Below, in pieces: positions 1-6,126 of a stretch of 7,325 nucleotides of DNA. The notes below the pieces were generated by a model that saw nothing but the letters and a program-made list of their open reading frames with translations, was not told the origin of the DNA and made no database searches. This DNA comes from an uncultured Anaerolineaceae bacterium (GTDB lineage: Bacteria; Chloroflexota; Anaerolineae; Anaerolineales; Anaerolineaceae), in contig CALCQT010000422.1 of the NCBI GenBank assembly GCA_937894825.1, forward strand, positions 1-7,325, in the 5' to 3' direction. Position numbers and translations under genes: made by a program. Numbering within the stretch: position 1 is the stretch's first letter; each line of letters begins with the position of its first letter.

Positions 1-1
1 T

Positions 2-394
2 TGCGAAAGCTCGTTGATGAAGGACGAGATTTTTGGGCCGTTGCTGCCAATTCTGGTATTTCATGATGAGGCGGAATTGGACGCGGTTCTGAAGCGTTAT
101 CCGAACCCGTTGGCATTTTATGTTTTTACGGAGGATAAACAGACCCAAAATCGCATGATGAACCAGTATGCTTTCGGCGGCGGGATGATCAACGATACCC
201 TCCTCCATTCCGCGAATGAACATCTTCCTTTCGGCGGCGTTGGCGCCTCCGGGACGGGAGCTTATCACGGCAAGGCCAGTTTCACGGCATTCTCTCACCA
301 GAAATCTGTCATGAATGCTTCCACGTCGGTACACCTTTCATTATTGTTCCCGCCCTATAAGGACCGGGTGAAAATTTTGAAACGGTTCCTTTAA
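2..394 (+). CDS. Aldehyde dehydrogenase, class 3 type, C-terminal fragment (5' end outside window)
   Basis: Only the last 130 or so residues are present; the frame is open to the left edge, reading CESSL then MKDEIFGP, so the ATG at 17 is internal. The family oxidises aldehydes to carboxylic acids with NAD(P)+. Visible family marks are the KDEIFGPLLPI block that follows the cofactor domain, GGGMINDTLLH, and the LPFGGVGASGTGAYHGK / FSHQKSV stretch typical of class 3 (fatty or aromatic aldehyde) dehydrogenases. The C-terminus LLFPPYKDRVKILKRFL resembles the membrane-proximal tail of that class. The catalytic Cys and Glu lie upstream of the window and cannot be checked. The gene ends with TAA at 392-394; no T-tract hairpin follows. 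A link to the phosphonate importer downstream is not indicated, because the 184-nt gap suggests separate transcription. Confidence 0.93.
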   Translation, partial: CESSLMKDEIFGPLLPILVFHDEAELDAVLKRYPNPLAFYVFTEDKQTQNRMMNQYAFGGGMINDTLLHSANEHLPFGGVGASGTGAYHGKASFTAFSHQKSVMNASTSVHLSLLFPPYKDRVKILKRFL

Positions 395-578
395 AATTCG
401 AAATGCCAAATCAAATTGGATCGAAAACCATTCAGAATCCCGTGTGTTACGAGAAATTTCATGATAATTTTACCCTTCTGCGACACGGAACTTTACATTT
501 CTCCACTATGATTCGTGCTTGTACATGAGAAATTGCAGGACTTATCGAATGATATTTGCAATAAATGGGAGAAAATCA
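395..578. other. Intergenic leader upstream of phnD
   Basis: This is AT-rich sequence between the dehydrogenase stop and the phnD start. It must hold the phnD promoter unless phnD is read through from upstream, but no convincing -35/-10 pair stands out; TTGTAC at 519-524 with TATCGA at 543-548 (18-nt spacing) is a weak candidate. GAGAAAT occurs at 451-457 and 527-533 and its complement ATTTCTC at 497-503, so the middle copy could pair with either outer copy. This might be chance in AT-rich DNA. No known riboswitch was recognised. Confidence 0.4.
567..571 (+). promoter_or_regulatory. Ribosome binding site that sets the phnD start
   Basis: GGGAG lies 7 nt before the ATG at 579. It favours this start over the in-frame TTG at 519, which has no Shine-Dalgarno sequence and would put a charged 20-residue extension before the signal peptide. 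Confidence 0.75.
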
Positions 579-1619
579 ATGAAAAATCGTATTCTGTATG
601 TAGTGTCGGCTTGCTTGCTGGTCGTTTCATTCCTCTTGGCCGGTTTCGCTGGCGTTCAGGCCCAGAGCGAAGCCACCAAAATTGAAAAACTGACCGTTGC
701 CTTTGTTCCTTCCCGCGATCCGGAAGAAATCATCACCACGACCGCTCCTTTAAAAGAACTGTTGACGGCCGAACTGGCAAAAGCCGGTTATGAAATCGGC
801 GAAGTCGACATCACTGTCGGAACGAACTATGAAGCGGTTGGCGAAGCGCTTTCCGCCGGTACCGCCGACATCGGTCTGATCCCGGCTGGCACCTATGTGC
901 TGTATGACGATGGCGCCGATGTTATTCTGACCGCCACCCGCGCCGGTTTGAGCAAGGATTCCGACAACGCGATTGACTGGAACGATGGTCTGCCGACCGA
1001 ACAGTCTGACAAACAGGCCGTTTCCTATCGCGCGCTGATCATTGCCGGCCCGTCCGAAAAAGGCCAGGAACTGAGCGCGAAAGTGAACAACGGCGAAGAA
1101 CTGACCTGGGAAGATCTGGACAGCGCCAACTGGAGCGTTATGGGTACTTCTTCACCTGCCGGATACATCTACCCGACCATCTGGCTGCAGAACCATTATG
1201 GAAAGGGTATTACCGACCTGGCCCACGCGGTACAGTCCGATTCCTACGGCAGCGCCATGGCTCGACTGGCTGCCGGACAGGTTGACGTGCTGGTTGGCTA
1301 TGCCGATGTCCGCAGAGACAATGTCGAAAAATGGACCACCGAATTTGGCCGCACCGCTTCCATCTGGGAAGAAACCAATGTGATCGGCGTCACCCCGGCC
1401 ATTTACAATGACACCATCAGCGTCAGCAAAACCTCAAAAATCATGACCGATGAATTCAAACAGGCCGTTACCGATGCTTTCATTAATATCGGAAACACCG
1501 AAGAAGGAAAAGCGGTTATCGCCATCTACAGCCATAACGGTTACCTGCCTGCGAAGGCCTCTGATTATGACAACGAACGCAAGGCGCAGGAACTGGTTCA
1601 GGAACTGAGCTCGAAATAA
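579..1619 (+). CDS. phnD: Phosphonate/phosphite-type ABC transporter substrate-binding protein (PhnD family)
   Basis: This 346-aa protein is the extracytoplasmic receptor of the importer encoded downstream. Residues 1-28 form a signal peptide: MKNR, a hydrophobic core (ILYVV to LLAGFAG), then a signal peptidase I-like VQA/Q site. There is no lipobox cysteine. The mature part follows the PhnD fold: a first strand LTVAFVPSRDPEEI (38-51), a VGTNYEAVGEALSAGTADIGL block (80-100) with the tyrosine-bearing segment AGTYVLY (103-109), a small-residue loop MGTSSPAGYIYP (188-199) at the place where the family binds the oxyanion, and SYGSAMARLAAGQVDVLVGYADVRRD (222-247). The C-terminus SHNGYLPAKASDYDNERK (318-335) is also typical. 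The family binds phosphonates, phosphite or similar oxyanions; the exact ligand cannot be read from the sequence. A strong terminator follows the stop, so phnD may be expressed above the rest of the operon. Family assignment is firm; substrate is open. Confidence 0.93.
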   Translation: MKNRILYVVSACLLVVSFLLAGFAGVQAQSEATKIEKLTVAFVPSRDPEEIITTTAPLKELLTAELAKAGYEIGEVDITVGTNYEAVGEALSAGTADIGLIPAGTYVLYDDGADVILTATRAGLSKDSDNAIDWNDGLPTEQSDKQAVSYRALIIAGPSEKGQELSAKVNNGEELTWEDLDSANWSVMGTSSPAGYIYPTIWLQNHYGKGITDLAHAVQSDSYGSAMARLAAGQVDVLVGYADVRRDNVEKWTTEFGRTASIWEETNVIGVTPAIYNDTISVSKTSKIMTDEFKQAVTDAFINIGNTEEGKAVIAIYSHNGYLPAKASDYDNERKAQELVQELSSK

Positions 1620-1663
1620 GCAGTTCAACTGCTGAATATCAAGCAGGATTCAAAGATTGAATT

Positions 1664-1694
1664 GGGGCAGGGATCCATTTCCCTGCCCTTTTTT
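1664..1694 (+). terminator. Rho-independent terminator after phnD
   Basis: A perfect 9-bp stem, GGGCAGGGA (1665-1673) and TCCCTGCCC (1680-1688), closes a 6-nt loop, and six T follow directly (1689-1694). It sits 45 nt after the phnD stop and before phnC of the same transporter. It probably acts as a partial terminator that keeps binding protein in excess over the membrane complex, unless phnC has its own promoter. A weak candidate for one is TTGGCT 1896-1901 with TATTTG 1920-1925. Confidence 0.9.
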
Positions 1695-1707
1695 GTATGA
1701 GTGACTC

Positions 1708-1890
1708 CTGTAGGGGCGATCAGCGATCGCCCGGTCTGCCGCAGGCAGACATATTGCACGATAATGTTTAGAATGGCGGGTTTCATATTTGCGAATGCCG
1801 TAGTAGTTCGCGTCGCGCTTCGCGACCGCGAACCGGGCGATCATCGCGAAGCACCCTGGCGGGGATGATCGCCCCTGCAGAGGTGTTCGT
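1708..1890. repeat. Multi-hairpin palindromic repeat element, copy 1
   Basis: The outer ends are inverted repeats: CTGTAGGGGCGATC (1708-1721) and GATCGCCCCTGCAG (1867-1880), 13 of 14 positions complementary. Inside are four GC-rich hairpins. Hairpin A is GGGCGATC 1714-1721 with GATCGCCC 1725-1732 (loop AGC). Hairpin B is GTCTGCC 1734-1740 with GGCAGAC 1744-1750 (loop GCA), followed by ATATT. Hairpin C has 12 paired bases, GTTCGCG/CGCGAAC at 1806-1812 and 1827-1833 plus TCGCG/CGCGA inside, with one bulged C. Hairpin D is GGGCGATCATC 1835-1845 with GATGATCGCCC 1864-1874. The block GAGGTGTTCGT (1880-1890) is also shared with copy 2. The 5' half matches the element at 4437-4647 in layout. It contains no plausible gene, so it resembles a non-autonomous palindromic repeat. 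Confidence 0.8.
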
Positions 1891-1960
1891 CGAGTTTGGC
1901 TTTCGACGCTCTGAGTCAATATTTGAATCCGGCCGGATACCGCGAAGGATTTATTAAAAT

Positions 1961-2713
1961 ATGATTGAATTTGACCACGTTTCCAAGATTTATCCCAATG
2001 GCGTGAAAGGGCTGGATGACGTCACCTTGCGGATTGACCAGGGTGAGTTCGTCGCCGTCATTGGCCTCTCCGGGGCAGGGAAATCCACCCTGATCCGCAC
2101 CATCAACCGGATGATCGACACAACCGCGGGACGGTTGACTGTGGACGGGACGGAAGTGAACACCCTGAAGGGAAAACAACTGCGGCGGTTCCGCCGGAAC
2201 ATCGGCATGATTTTCCAGTCTTTCAATCTGGTGACGCGGACGACCGTCATTCGGAATGTGCTGGCCGCCAAAGTGCCGGACATGCCGTTTCTGCGTGTCC
2301 TGTTCGGAATTTTTACCAGAGCGGAGAAACTCGAGGCGCTTGAAGCGCTGGATAAAGTGGGCATTCTGGAGAAGGCTTTTGTCCGTGCCGACCAGCTCTC
2401 CGGCGGGCAGCAGCAGCGGGTTGCGCTGGCCCGCACACTGGCGCAGAATCCGCGCATCATCCTGGCGGATGAACCGGTGGCGGCGCTGGATCCGGTGACG
2501 GCGAAACGCGTTATGGATGATTTTCAACGTATCAATCAGGATTTGGATATTTCGATCATTATGAATATTCATCATGTCGAATTGGCGCTGGGCTATGCTG
2601 AACGCATCATTGGCATCCGCGAAGGCAGGATCGTTTATGACGGCAAAGTCGCCGATGTGACGCAGGATGTACTGGACGCTATTTACAGAGGCGAGACGGA
2701 GCTGGTCGAATGA
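1961..2713 (+). CDS. phnC: Phosphonate-type ABC transporter ATP-binding protein
   Basis: This 250-aa protein has the normal length for PhnC and hydrolyses ATP on the cytoplasmic face to drive import. All nucleotide-binding motifs are intact: Walker A GLSGAGKS (35-42), Q-loop Q86 in IFQSFNLV, ABC signature LSGGQQQ (146-152), Walker B IILADEP with catalytic E171 (166-172), D-loop ALDP (175-178) and switch histidine H204 in NIHHV. The NIHHVELA motif after Walker B and the INRMIDTTAG segment after Walker A are typical of the PhnC branch. The ATG at 1961 is preceded by AAGGA at 1945-1949. The stop overlaps the start of the first permease by four bases (ATGA, 2710-2713), which implies translational coupling. 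The gene is separated from phnD by a terminator and a hairpin repeat, an unusual interruption of the operon. Confidence 0.95.
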   Translation: MIEFDHVSKIYPNGVKGLDDVTLRIDQGEFVAVIGLSGAGKSTLIRTINRMIDTTAGRLTVDGTEVNTLKGKQLRRFRRNIGMIFQSFNLVTRTTVIRNVLAAKVPDMPFLRVLFGIFTRAEKLEALEALDKVGILEKAFVRADQLSGGQQQRVALARTLAQNPRIILADEPVAALDPVTAKRVMDDFQRINQDLDISIIMNIHHVELALGYAERIIGIREGRIVYDGKVADVTQDVLDAIYRGETELVE

Positions 2714-3531
2714 ACCTGACGGCGAAATTATTCCCAGCGCGGAAAATGATCCTGGATAACGGGAAAGAAATTACCGAACCACGCTCAAAGACGCCGCTGA
2801 TCTTGCTCCTGTTGGCGGCTGCAATGATTCTCTCCGCGAAAATCACCGGCTTTAATCTGGCAATCATTCTGGAACGCGGATATCAGTTTTTTGTCATTAT
2901 CGGACAGATGTTTCCGCCCAAATGGAGCTACCTGGACCGCATTTGGTCCCCGTTGCTGGATACAATCAAAATGTCGCTGCTGGGTTCCGCGGTCGGGTCT
3001 CTGTTGGTGGTTCCTTTCTCGATTGCAGCCTCAAGCAATATCATCAAAAACCGGCTGGTTTTATTTTCAGTGCGGCTTTTTCTGAGCGTCGTCCGGACGC
3101 TGCCGACGCTGGTGTCCGCGCTGGTAGCGACTTATGTATTTGGTTTTGGCACCCTGGCCGGAACATTCGCGATCGCGGTTTTCACCTTTGCCTATGTCGG
3201 GAAACAGTTGTATGAGCTGATCGAAACGGTCGATATGGGCGCTTACGAAGCGATGGAGGCGATGGGCGCCGGGAAACTGCGCAGTTTTTTGACAGCCATC
3301 CTGCCTCAGGTAATGCCAACATACCTCTCGACCTGTCTGTTCTGTTTTGAGGGCAATGTGCGTTATGCTTCCATTTTGGGATATGTTGGCGCAGGCGGTC
3401 TGGGCGTTCTCCTGAATGAAAAAATTGGCTGGCGGGAATACAGCAGCGTTGGCATGATCCTGATTGCTCTGTTCCTGACGGTTGTCCTGGTTGAAGGACT
3501 CAGCCATTACCTCAGGACGAAATTGACTTAG
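2710..3531 (+). CDS. phnE: Phosphonate-type ABC transporter permease 1 (PhnE family)
   Basis: This 273-aa inner-membrane protein is one half of the translocation channel. A hydrophilic N-terminus of about 28 residues precedes a first membrane segment (about 29-48). Further segments lie near 86-108, 117-144, 146-163 and 246-264. The PhnE hallmark RLFLSVVRTLPTLVSA is at 122-137. The EAA loop that contacts the ATPase, EAMEAMGAGKLRSFLTAILP, is at 180-199, and YVGAGGLGVLL at 225-235 is the conserved glycine-rich turn. The start is supported by GGAG at 2698-2701, 8 nt upstream and inside phnC. The second permease begins 12 nt after the stop. Two unlike PhnE proteins in tandem suggest a heterodimeric channel, as in other phnCDEE-type importers. 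Confidence 0.93.
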   Translation: MNLTAKLFPARKMILDNGKEITEPRSKTPLILLLLAAAMILSAKITGFNLAIILERGYQFFVIIGQMFPPKWSYLDRIWSPLLDTIKMSLLGSAVGSLLVVPFSIAASSNIIKNRLVLFSVRLFLSVVRTLPTLVSALVATYVFGFGTLAGTFAIAVFTFAYVGKQLYELIETVDMGAYEAMEAMGAGKLRSFLTAILPQVMPTYLSTCLFCFEGNVRYASILGYVGAGGLGVLLNEKIGWREYSSVGMILIALFLTVVLVEGLSHYLRTKLT

Positions 3532-3543
3532 GAGCCGCGCGAT

Positions 3544-4353
3544 ATGAATGAACGAATTCAGAAAGCTTATGAACAAGAACCCCGCAATTGGGGCTGGAAA
3601 CTGCTGGTGGCGTTGATCTGCGCCGCGCTGATTGCCTGGTCGGGCGCGTCTATTCAAGGCGGGAAGATCACTGAAAGCGGGCTGGAAATTGCCGGCAGGA
3701 TTTTGAGAGGGATTTTTAATCCGGATAGAACACTGTTGTTTAATCTGACGACTTCCGGTGTGGGCTATCTGCTGCTGGAGACGGTCTGCATCGCTTTTCT
3801 GGGCACGATCGTCGGCGCCATTCTGGCGGTGCCGTTTGCGTTTATTTCGGCGACCAATATCGTTCCGCTGCCGCTCAGCCTGATCGGGCGGACGATCATC
3901 ATGGCGATCCGCACCGTTCCACCGTTGATTTATGGGCTGATGTTTATCCGGGTGACGGGGCCGGGGCCATTTACCGGGCTTCTGACCATGTCGCTGTGCT
4001 CCATTGGAATGGTATCGAAAATGTATATTGAAGCGATCGAAGATTTGGATATGAAAATCCTGGAATCGCTGGATGCCTGCGGTTGCGGCTTTTTTCAGAA
4101 AATCCGTTACGGGATCATCCCACAGCTTTTTCCGGATTTTATGTCCACCATCATCTATCGTTTCGATATGAACCTGCGTGACGCCACCGTGCTCGGCATT
4201 GTCGGCGCCGGCGGGATCGGGGCGCCGCTGATCTTTGCCATGAACTCCTACCGTTGGAGTCAGGTCGGGGCGCTGCTGGCGGGTCTGATTGTTCTGGTGC
4301 TGGCCGTGGAGTTCGTCTCGACCAGGATTCGTGTCAAACTGGCAAGGGGGTAA
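3544..4353 (+). CDS. phnE: Phosphonate-type ABC transporter permease 2 (PhnE family)
   Basis: This 269-aa protein is the second channel subunit, a divergent relative of its upstream neighbour. It has a cytoplasmic N-terminus rich in charged residues, a membrane segment at about 18-36, further segments near 78-103, 111-136 and 143-160, and a last one at 242-260. The motif GRTIIMAIRTVPPLIYGL (115-132) corresponds to the RxLPTLV block of PhnE, and LGIVGAGGIGAPL (217-229) to the glycine-rich turn. The EAA loop, ESLDACGCGFFQKIRYGIIP (174-193), carries a Cys-Gly-Cys (C179, C181) where the first permease has AMGAGK; this is unusual, but its meaning is unknown. The start has AGGAG at 3530-3534, 9 nt upstream, overlapping the phnE1 stop. 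It is the last gene of the importer operon. Confidence 0.92.
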   Translation: MNERIQKAYEQEPRNWGWKLLVALICAALIAWSGASIQGGKITESGLEIAGRILRGIFNPDRTLLFNLTTSGVGYLLLETVCIAFLGTIVGAILAVPFAFISATNIVPLPLSLIGRTIIMAIRTVPPLIYGLMFIRVTGPGPFTGLLTMSLCSIGMVSKMYIEAIEDLDMKILESLDACGCGFFQKIRYGIIPQLFPDFMSTIIYRFDMNLRDATVLGIVGAGGIGAPLIFAMNSYRWSQVGALLAGLIVLVLAVEFVSTRIRVKLARG

Positions 4354-4369
4354 AACGGGGATTTTGTGT

Positions 4370-4404
4370 TTGACACCTCAATCATCGATTGATTGAGGTG
4401 TCAA
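4370..4404. terminator. Perfect 15-bp hairpin after phnE2, possible terminator
   Basis: TTGACACCTCAATCA (4370-4384) is exactly complementary to 4390-4404, with a 5-nt loop, starting 16 nt after the phnE2 stop. No T-tract follows on either strand, so it is not a standard intrinsic terminator. It could block 3' decay of the phn mRNA, end transcription with help from Rho, or be a protein-binding dyad. It is followed after 6 nt by ACATATTCAT (4411-4420), which recurs after the hairpin at 4460-4476. Confidence 0.5.
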
Positions 4405-4436
4405 TAGTCAACATATTCATTCAACGATCATCACAA

Positions 4437-4647
4437 TAGGGGAGCGCAATGCGCTCCCGGTCCACCTCTGGTGGACATATTCATCCGAAATGCACTTTCC
4501 GTATCAAATTTATTATCCAAACGGTTTCGACCGTATGTTCACTCGTATCATATGCAAATTTGATACTCCCCCTCCTTTACAATATGACGCGGTATTGCGC
4601 CTTCGGCACAACAGGAGCGCAATGGGCTCCCCTACGAGGTGGTTCGT
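4437..4647. repeat. Multi-hairpin palindromic repeat element, copy 2
   Basis: TAGGGGAGCGC (4437-4447) and GGGCTCCCCTA (4624-4634) form terminal inverted repeats matching at 10 of 11 positions. Hairpin A is GGGAGCGC 4440-4447 with GCGCTCCC 4451-4458 (loop AAT). Hairpin B is GTCCACC 4460-4466 with GGTGGAC 4470-4476 (loop TCT), followed by ATATT. Stem lengths, 3-nt loops, the single G between hairpins and the ATATT flank are the same as in copy 1 (1711-1755), while the stem sequences differ. The right part has an imperfect TTG-C-GCC-TTC-GGC-A-CAA hairpin (4595-4611), a GGAGC/GCTCC hairpin (4614-4618 with 4626-4630), and GAGGTGGTTCGT (4636-4647) matching the right edge of copy 1. It lies between convergent genes and codes for nothing plausible. 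Confidence 0.78.
4501..4566. repeat. Nested inverted repeat inside element copy 2
   Basis: GTATCAAATTT (4501-4511) and AAATTTGATAC (4556-4566) are perfectly complementary over 11 bp. Between them ACGGT (4521-4525) and ACCGT (4530-4534) form a short hairpin with a TTCG tetraloop. This AT-rich nested structure has no counterpart in copy 1, so it may be an internal insertion or the variable core of the element. Confidence 0.7.
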
Positions 4648-4679
4648 TTTATAAATAAAAAAATACCCATACCGCTGCT

Positions 4680-5657
4680 TTATTCTACGTAGATCGGACT
4701 GGTGAACCCGATCCGTTTTTCTGTTTCGCCGAGGGCGTCCCCATAAAGTTCCGCGCGAACCCATCCGGGACGCAATTTTAGATCAAAATCTGATTCCTGC
4801 GTTCCTTCTGCAGGCATGCTGAGGACGACATCCCCATTAGCGACAATGCGGACTTCCCTGACCTTAATTCCGAAATCGCCCCAAATTTCTTGTCGAACGG
4901 TCGGATCAACAATGATCCGGCCGCGGCAGCTGCCGGAGTGCAGGCTATCTCCGATCGCATAGGTTTGCTGACCGGACGAAATCTGGAAATCAATGACGGG
5001 GCCGGCAGTGACATACGTCCTGCCGGCACGAATGGCATCACAGATGCTTCTTGTGCTGACCTCCCCATTTTCCACGCCGATGTATGTCGCCGCGGAATGC
5101 AAACGTGTGGGGCCTTCCCAGTGCCAGTCACGGCCGGCGGTTGCGGCGATTTTATACCCTTGATTCAGCAATCGGGTCCACATGTCGAATGCCTGTATAT
5201 TGTCAAATTGGGTCGTCGGCGCTGCCTTGGACCAGACTTCGATATAGTCGATGAGATTCCAATCATGCACGGCGAAATCCCAGTGACAGCCGGTGCATAA
5301 AGGGCTGCCGATTTCGAAAGGGTGCGCGATACCTGTCACGCCGTTGACCGCCCTGATTTCTTTCAGATAGTGGTCTAGCGTGTCGGGCATGGCGTCACGC
5401 CAGTCGATGGACGACTCGGCTCCTAGCACAAGCATGTGTCCGAAAAAGGTCGTCCATTCGATTCCCGTTACAACCGGAATGCGGGATGCTTCTGGGTGGC
5501 TGATCAGATAGGCATGGGCGGATAGTGTATTGTGATCGGTCAGTGCGATCCCGTCCAACTGAAGCTGTTTGGCTGCGCGGCAAAGCTCCTCCGGGGTGAA
5601 ATTCCCGTCGCTATGCAGCGTATGACTATGCATTTCGAGTGCTTTATATTGAATCAT
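4680..5657 (-). CDS. PHP-domain metallohydrolase, CehA/McbA-like
   Basis: This 325-aa protein has no signal peptide, so it is probably cytoplasmic. The PHP metal ligands are in order: HSHTLHSDG (10-18), TDHN (40-43), E67 in GIEWTTFFGH and H74, H112 in GIAHPF, and GRDWH (175-179; D177, H179). PHP proteins bind up to three metal ions and usually hydrolyse phosphoesters. The GxPxCTGCxW segment (117-126) and the C-terminal beta-rich part ending in WVRAELYG and SPIYVE suggest the CehA/McbA branch, whose namesake hydrolyses a carbamate, so the substrate is uncertain. The ATG at 5657 is chosen because it has a good ribosome site and begins just before the first metal motif; the frame is open further, to an ATG at 5732. 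The gene overlaps the preceding one by 14 nt, which implies coupling. It is the last gene of its operon, convergent with the phn operon. Confidence 0.88.
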   Translation of the reverse strand: MIQYKALEMHSHTLHSDGNFTPEELCRAAKQLQLDGIALTDHNTLSAHAYLISHPEASRIPVVTGIEWTTFFGHMLVLGAESSIDWRDAMPDTLDHYLKEIRAVNGVTGIAHPFEIGSPLCTGCHWDFAVHDWNLIDYIEVWSKAAPTTQFDNIQAFDMWTRLLNQGYKIAATAGRDWHWEGPTRLHSAATYIGVENGEVSTRSICDAIRAGRTYVTAGPVIDFQISSGQQTYAIGDSLHSGSCRGRIIVDPTVRQEIWGDFGIKVREVRIVANGDVVLSMPAEGTQESDFDLKLRPGWVRAELYGDALGETEKRIGFTSPIYVE

Positions 5658-6126
5658 CCGGGGCCTCTCCCTTTTCCAGTCCGATGACCTCCACTTGGCA
5701 GGTGACCGGATTACCGATAATCGCGTGAACATTCAGCACAATTTTCCAGTTGCCTGCCGCCGCCGGGTGCGGGACAAAGCCGGGCGAAGAGCCGGCGGCG
5801 GAAATGATGTGCTTCTGTTCCGGGGCATGCCGGTGCGCGCAGCCCAGATATTCTTTCTCATAATCCAGCGAAAGCGTGACCAGATTGACCAGCGGGGCGT
5901 AATCTCTCCAGCCGCTGTAGGCGGCGCGGGATTCCTCCGGAACATATTTCTCAAGTGCCTGCAGGATTTCCCGCTTTGCCTGGTCCATGTCTTCGACCTT
6001 CTTCGGAAAATACCGGTATCGGATGAATAAACGCTCATAATCTTTCTCAAGCGAAAAAGAAAGCGGAACATTTGTCTTTGAATTCTCGGGTTTGAGAACC
6101 AGGGTCTGATTGAGGATTTTTTTCAT
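5644..6126 (-). CDS. Hypothetical protein, probable detached beta-sandwich domain of a CehA/McbA-type PHP enzyme
   Basis: This 160-aa protein has no signal peptide, membrane segment or known catalytic motif. The visible order is a strand VPLSFSLEKDYERLFIRYRY (20-39), a charged helix-like stretch (43-67), SGWRDY (71-76), a GCAHRH segment (95-100), SSPGFVPHPAAAGNWKIVL (113-131), and a last strand TCQVEVIGL (142-150). A Pro-Gly turn, then G-x-W-K-I-V-L, then a final V-x-V strand is how I recall the N-terminal domain of longer CehA/McbA-family proteins. Here that region is a separate gene directly upstream of the PHP catalytic gene, in another frame, overlapping by 14 nt. Its own start overlaps the AraC stop (ATGA, 6123-6126), with only a weak GGAAAG upstream. 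It may associate with the PHP protein as a second subunit. Gene reality is likely; function is inferred. Confidence 0.75.
   Translation of the reverse strand: MKKILNQTLVLKPENSKTNVPLSFSLEKDYERLFIRYRYFPKKVEDMDQAKREILQALEKYVPEESRAAYSGWRDYAPLVNLVTLSLDYEKEYLGCAHRHAPEQKHIISAAGSSPGFVPHPAAAGNWKIVLNVHAIIGNPVTCQVEVIGLEKGEAPDDSI
5664..5671 (-). promoter_or_regulatory. Ribosome binding site that sets the PHP gene start
   Basis: On the minus strand GGGAGAGG ends 6 nt before the ATG at 5657. It lies inside the 3' end of the preceding gene, which favours translational coupling and argues against the upstream ATG at 5732. Confidence 0.65.

Noticed and set aside
519..578. Upstream TTG start for phnD adding 20 residues
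   Set aside because: No Shine-Dalgarno sequence precedes it and the extension would sit in front of a normal signal peptide; the ATG at 579 has GGGAG at good spacing.
1650..1919. Open frame of 89 codons on the minus strand between phnD and phnC
   Set aside because: It reads through the terminator and the palindromic element, has no family-like sequence, and is explained by the GC-rich repeat.
1916..2575. Long minus-strand frames opposite phnC, and similar ones opposite phnE1 (3067-3657)
   Set aside because: The plus-strand genes carry complete ABC motifs; the opposite frames are rich in Arg/His/Gln and low in family features, as expected for antisense shadows.
579..4353. Full phosphonate catabolic operon (C-P lyase)
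   Set aside because: Only the importer genes D-C-E-E are present; no phnG-M, phnX/W or ptx dehydrogenase frame is found in the window.
1708..4647. Hairpin elements as a CRISPR array or as an insertion sequence
   Set aside because: There are two distant copies without regular spacers, and no transposase or cas gene is present; they fit a non-autonomous palindromic repeat better.
4449..4764. Two short open frames across the convergent spacer (4449-4658 plus, 4513-4764 minus)
   Set aside because: They cover the hairpin element, have no recognisable domain or good ribosome site, and the minus one runs into the PHP gene in another frame.
5283..5297. CTGCH (CxxCH) motif in the PHP protein, as in haem c attachment sites
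   Set aside because: The protein has no signal peptide and is a clear PHP hydrolase; a CTGC-x-W segment is, as I recall it, a family feature of CehA/McbA-like proteins, so haem binding is not indicated.
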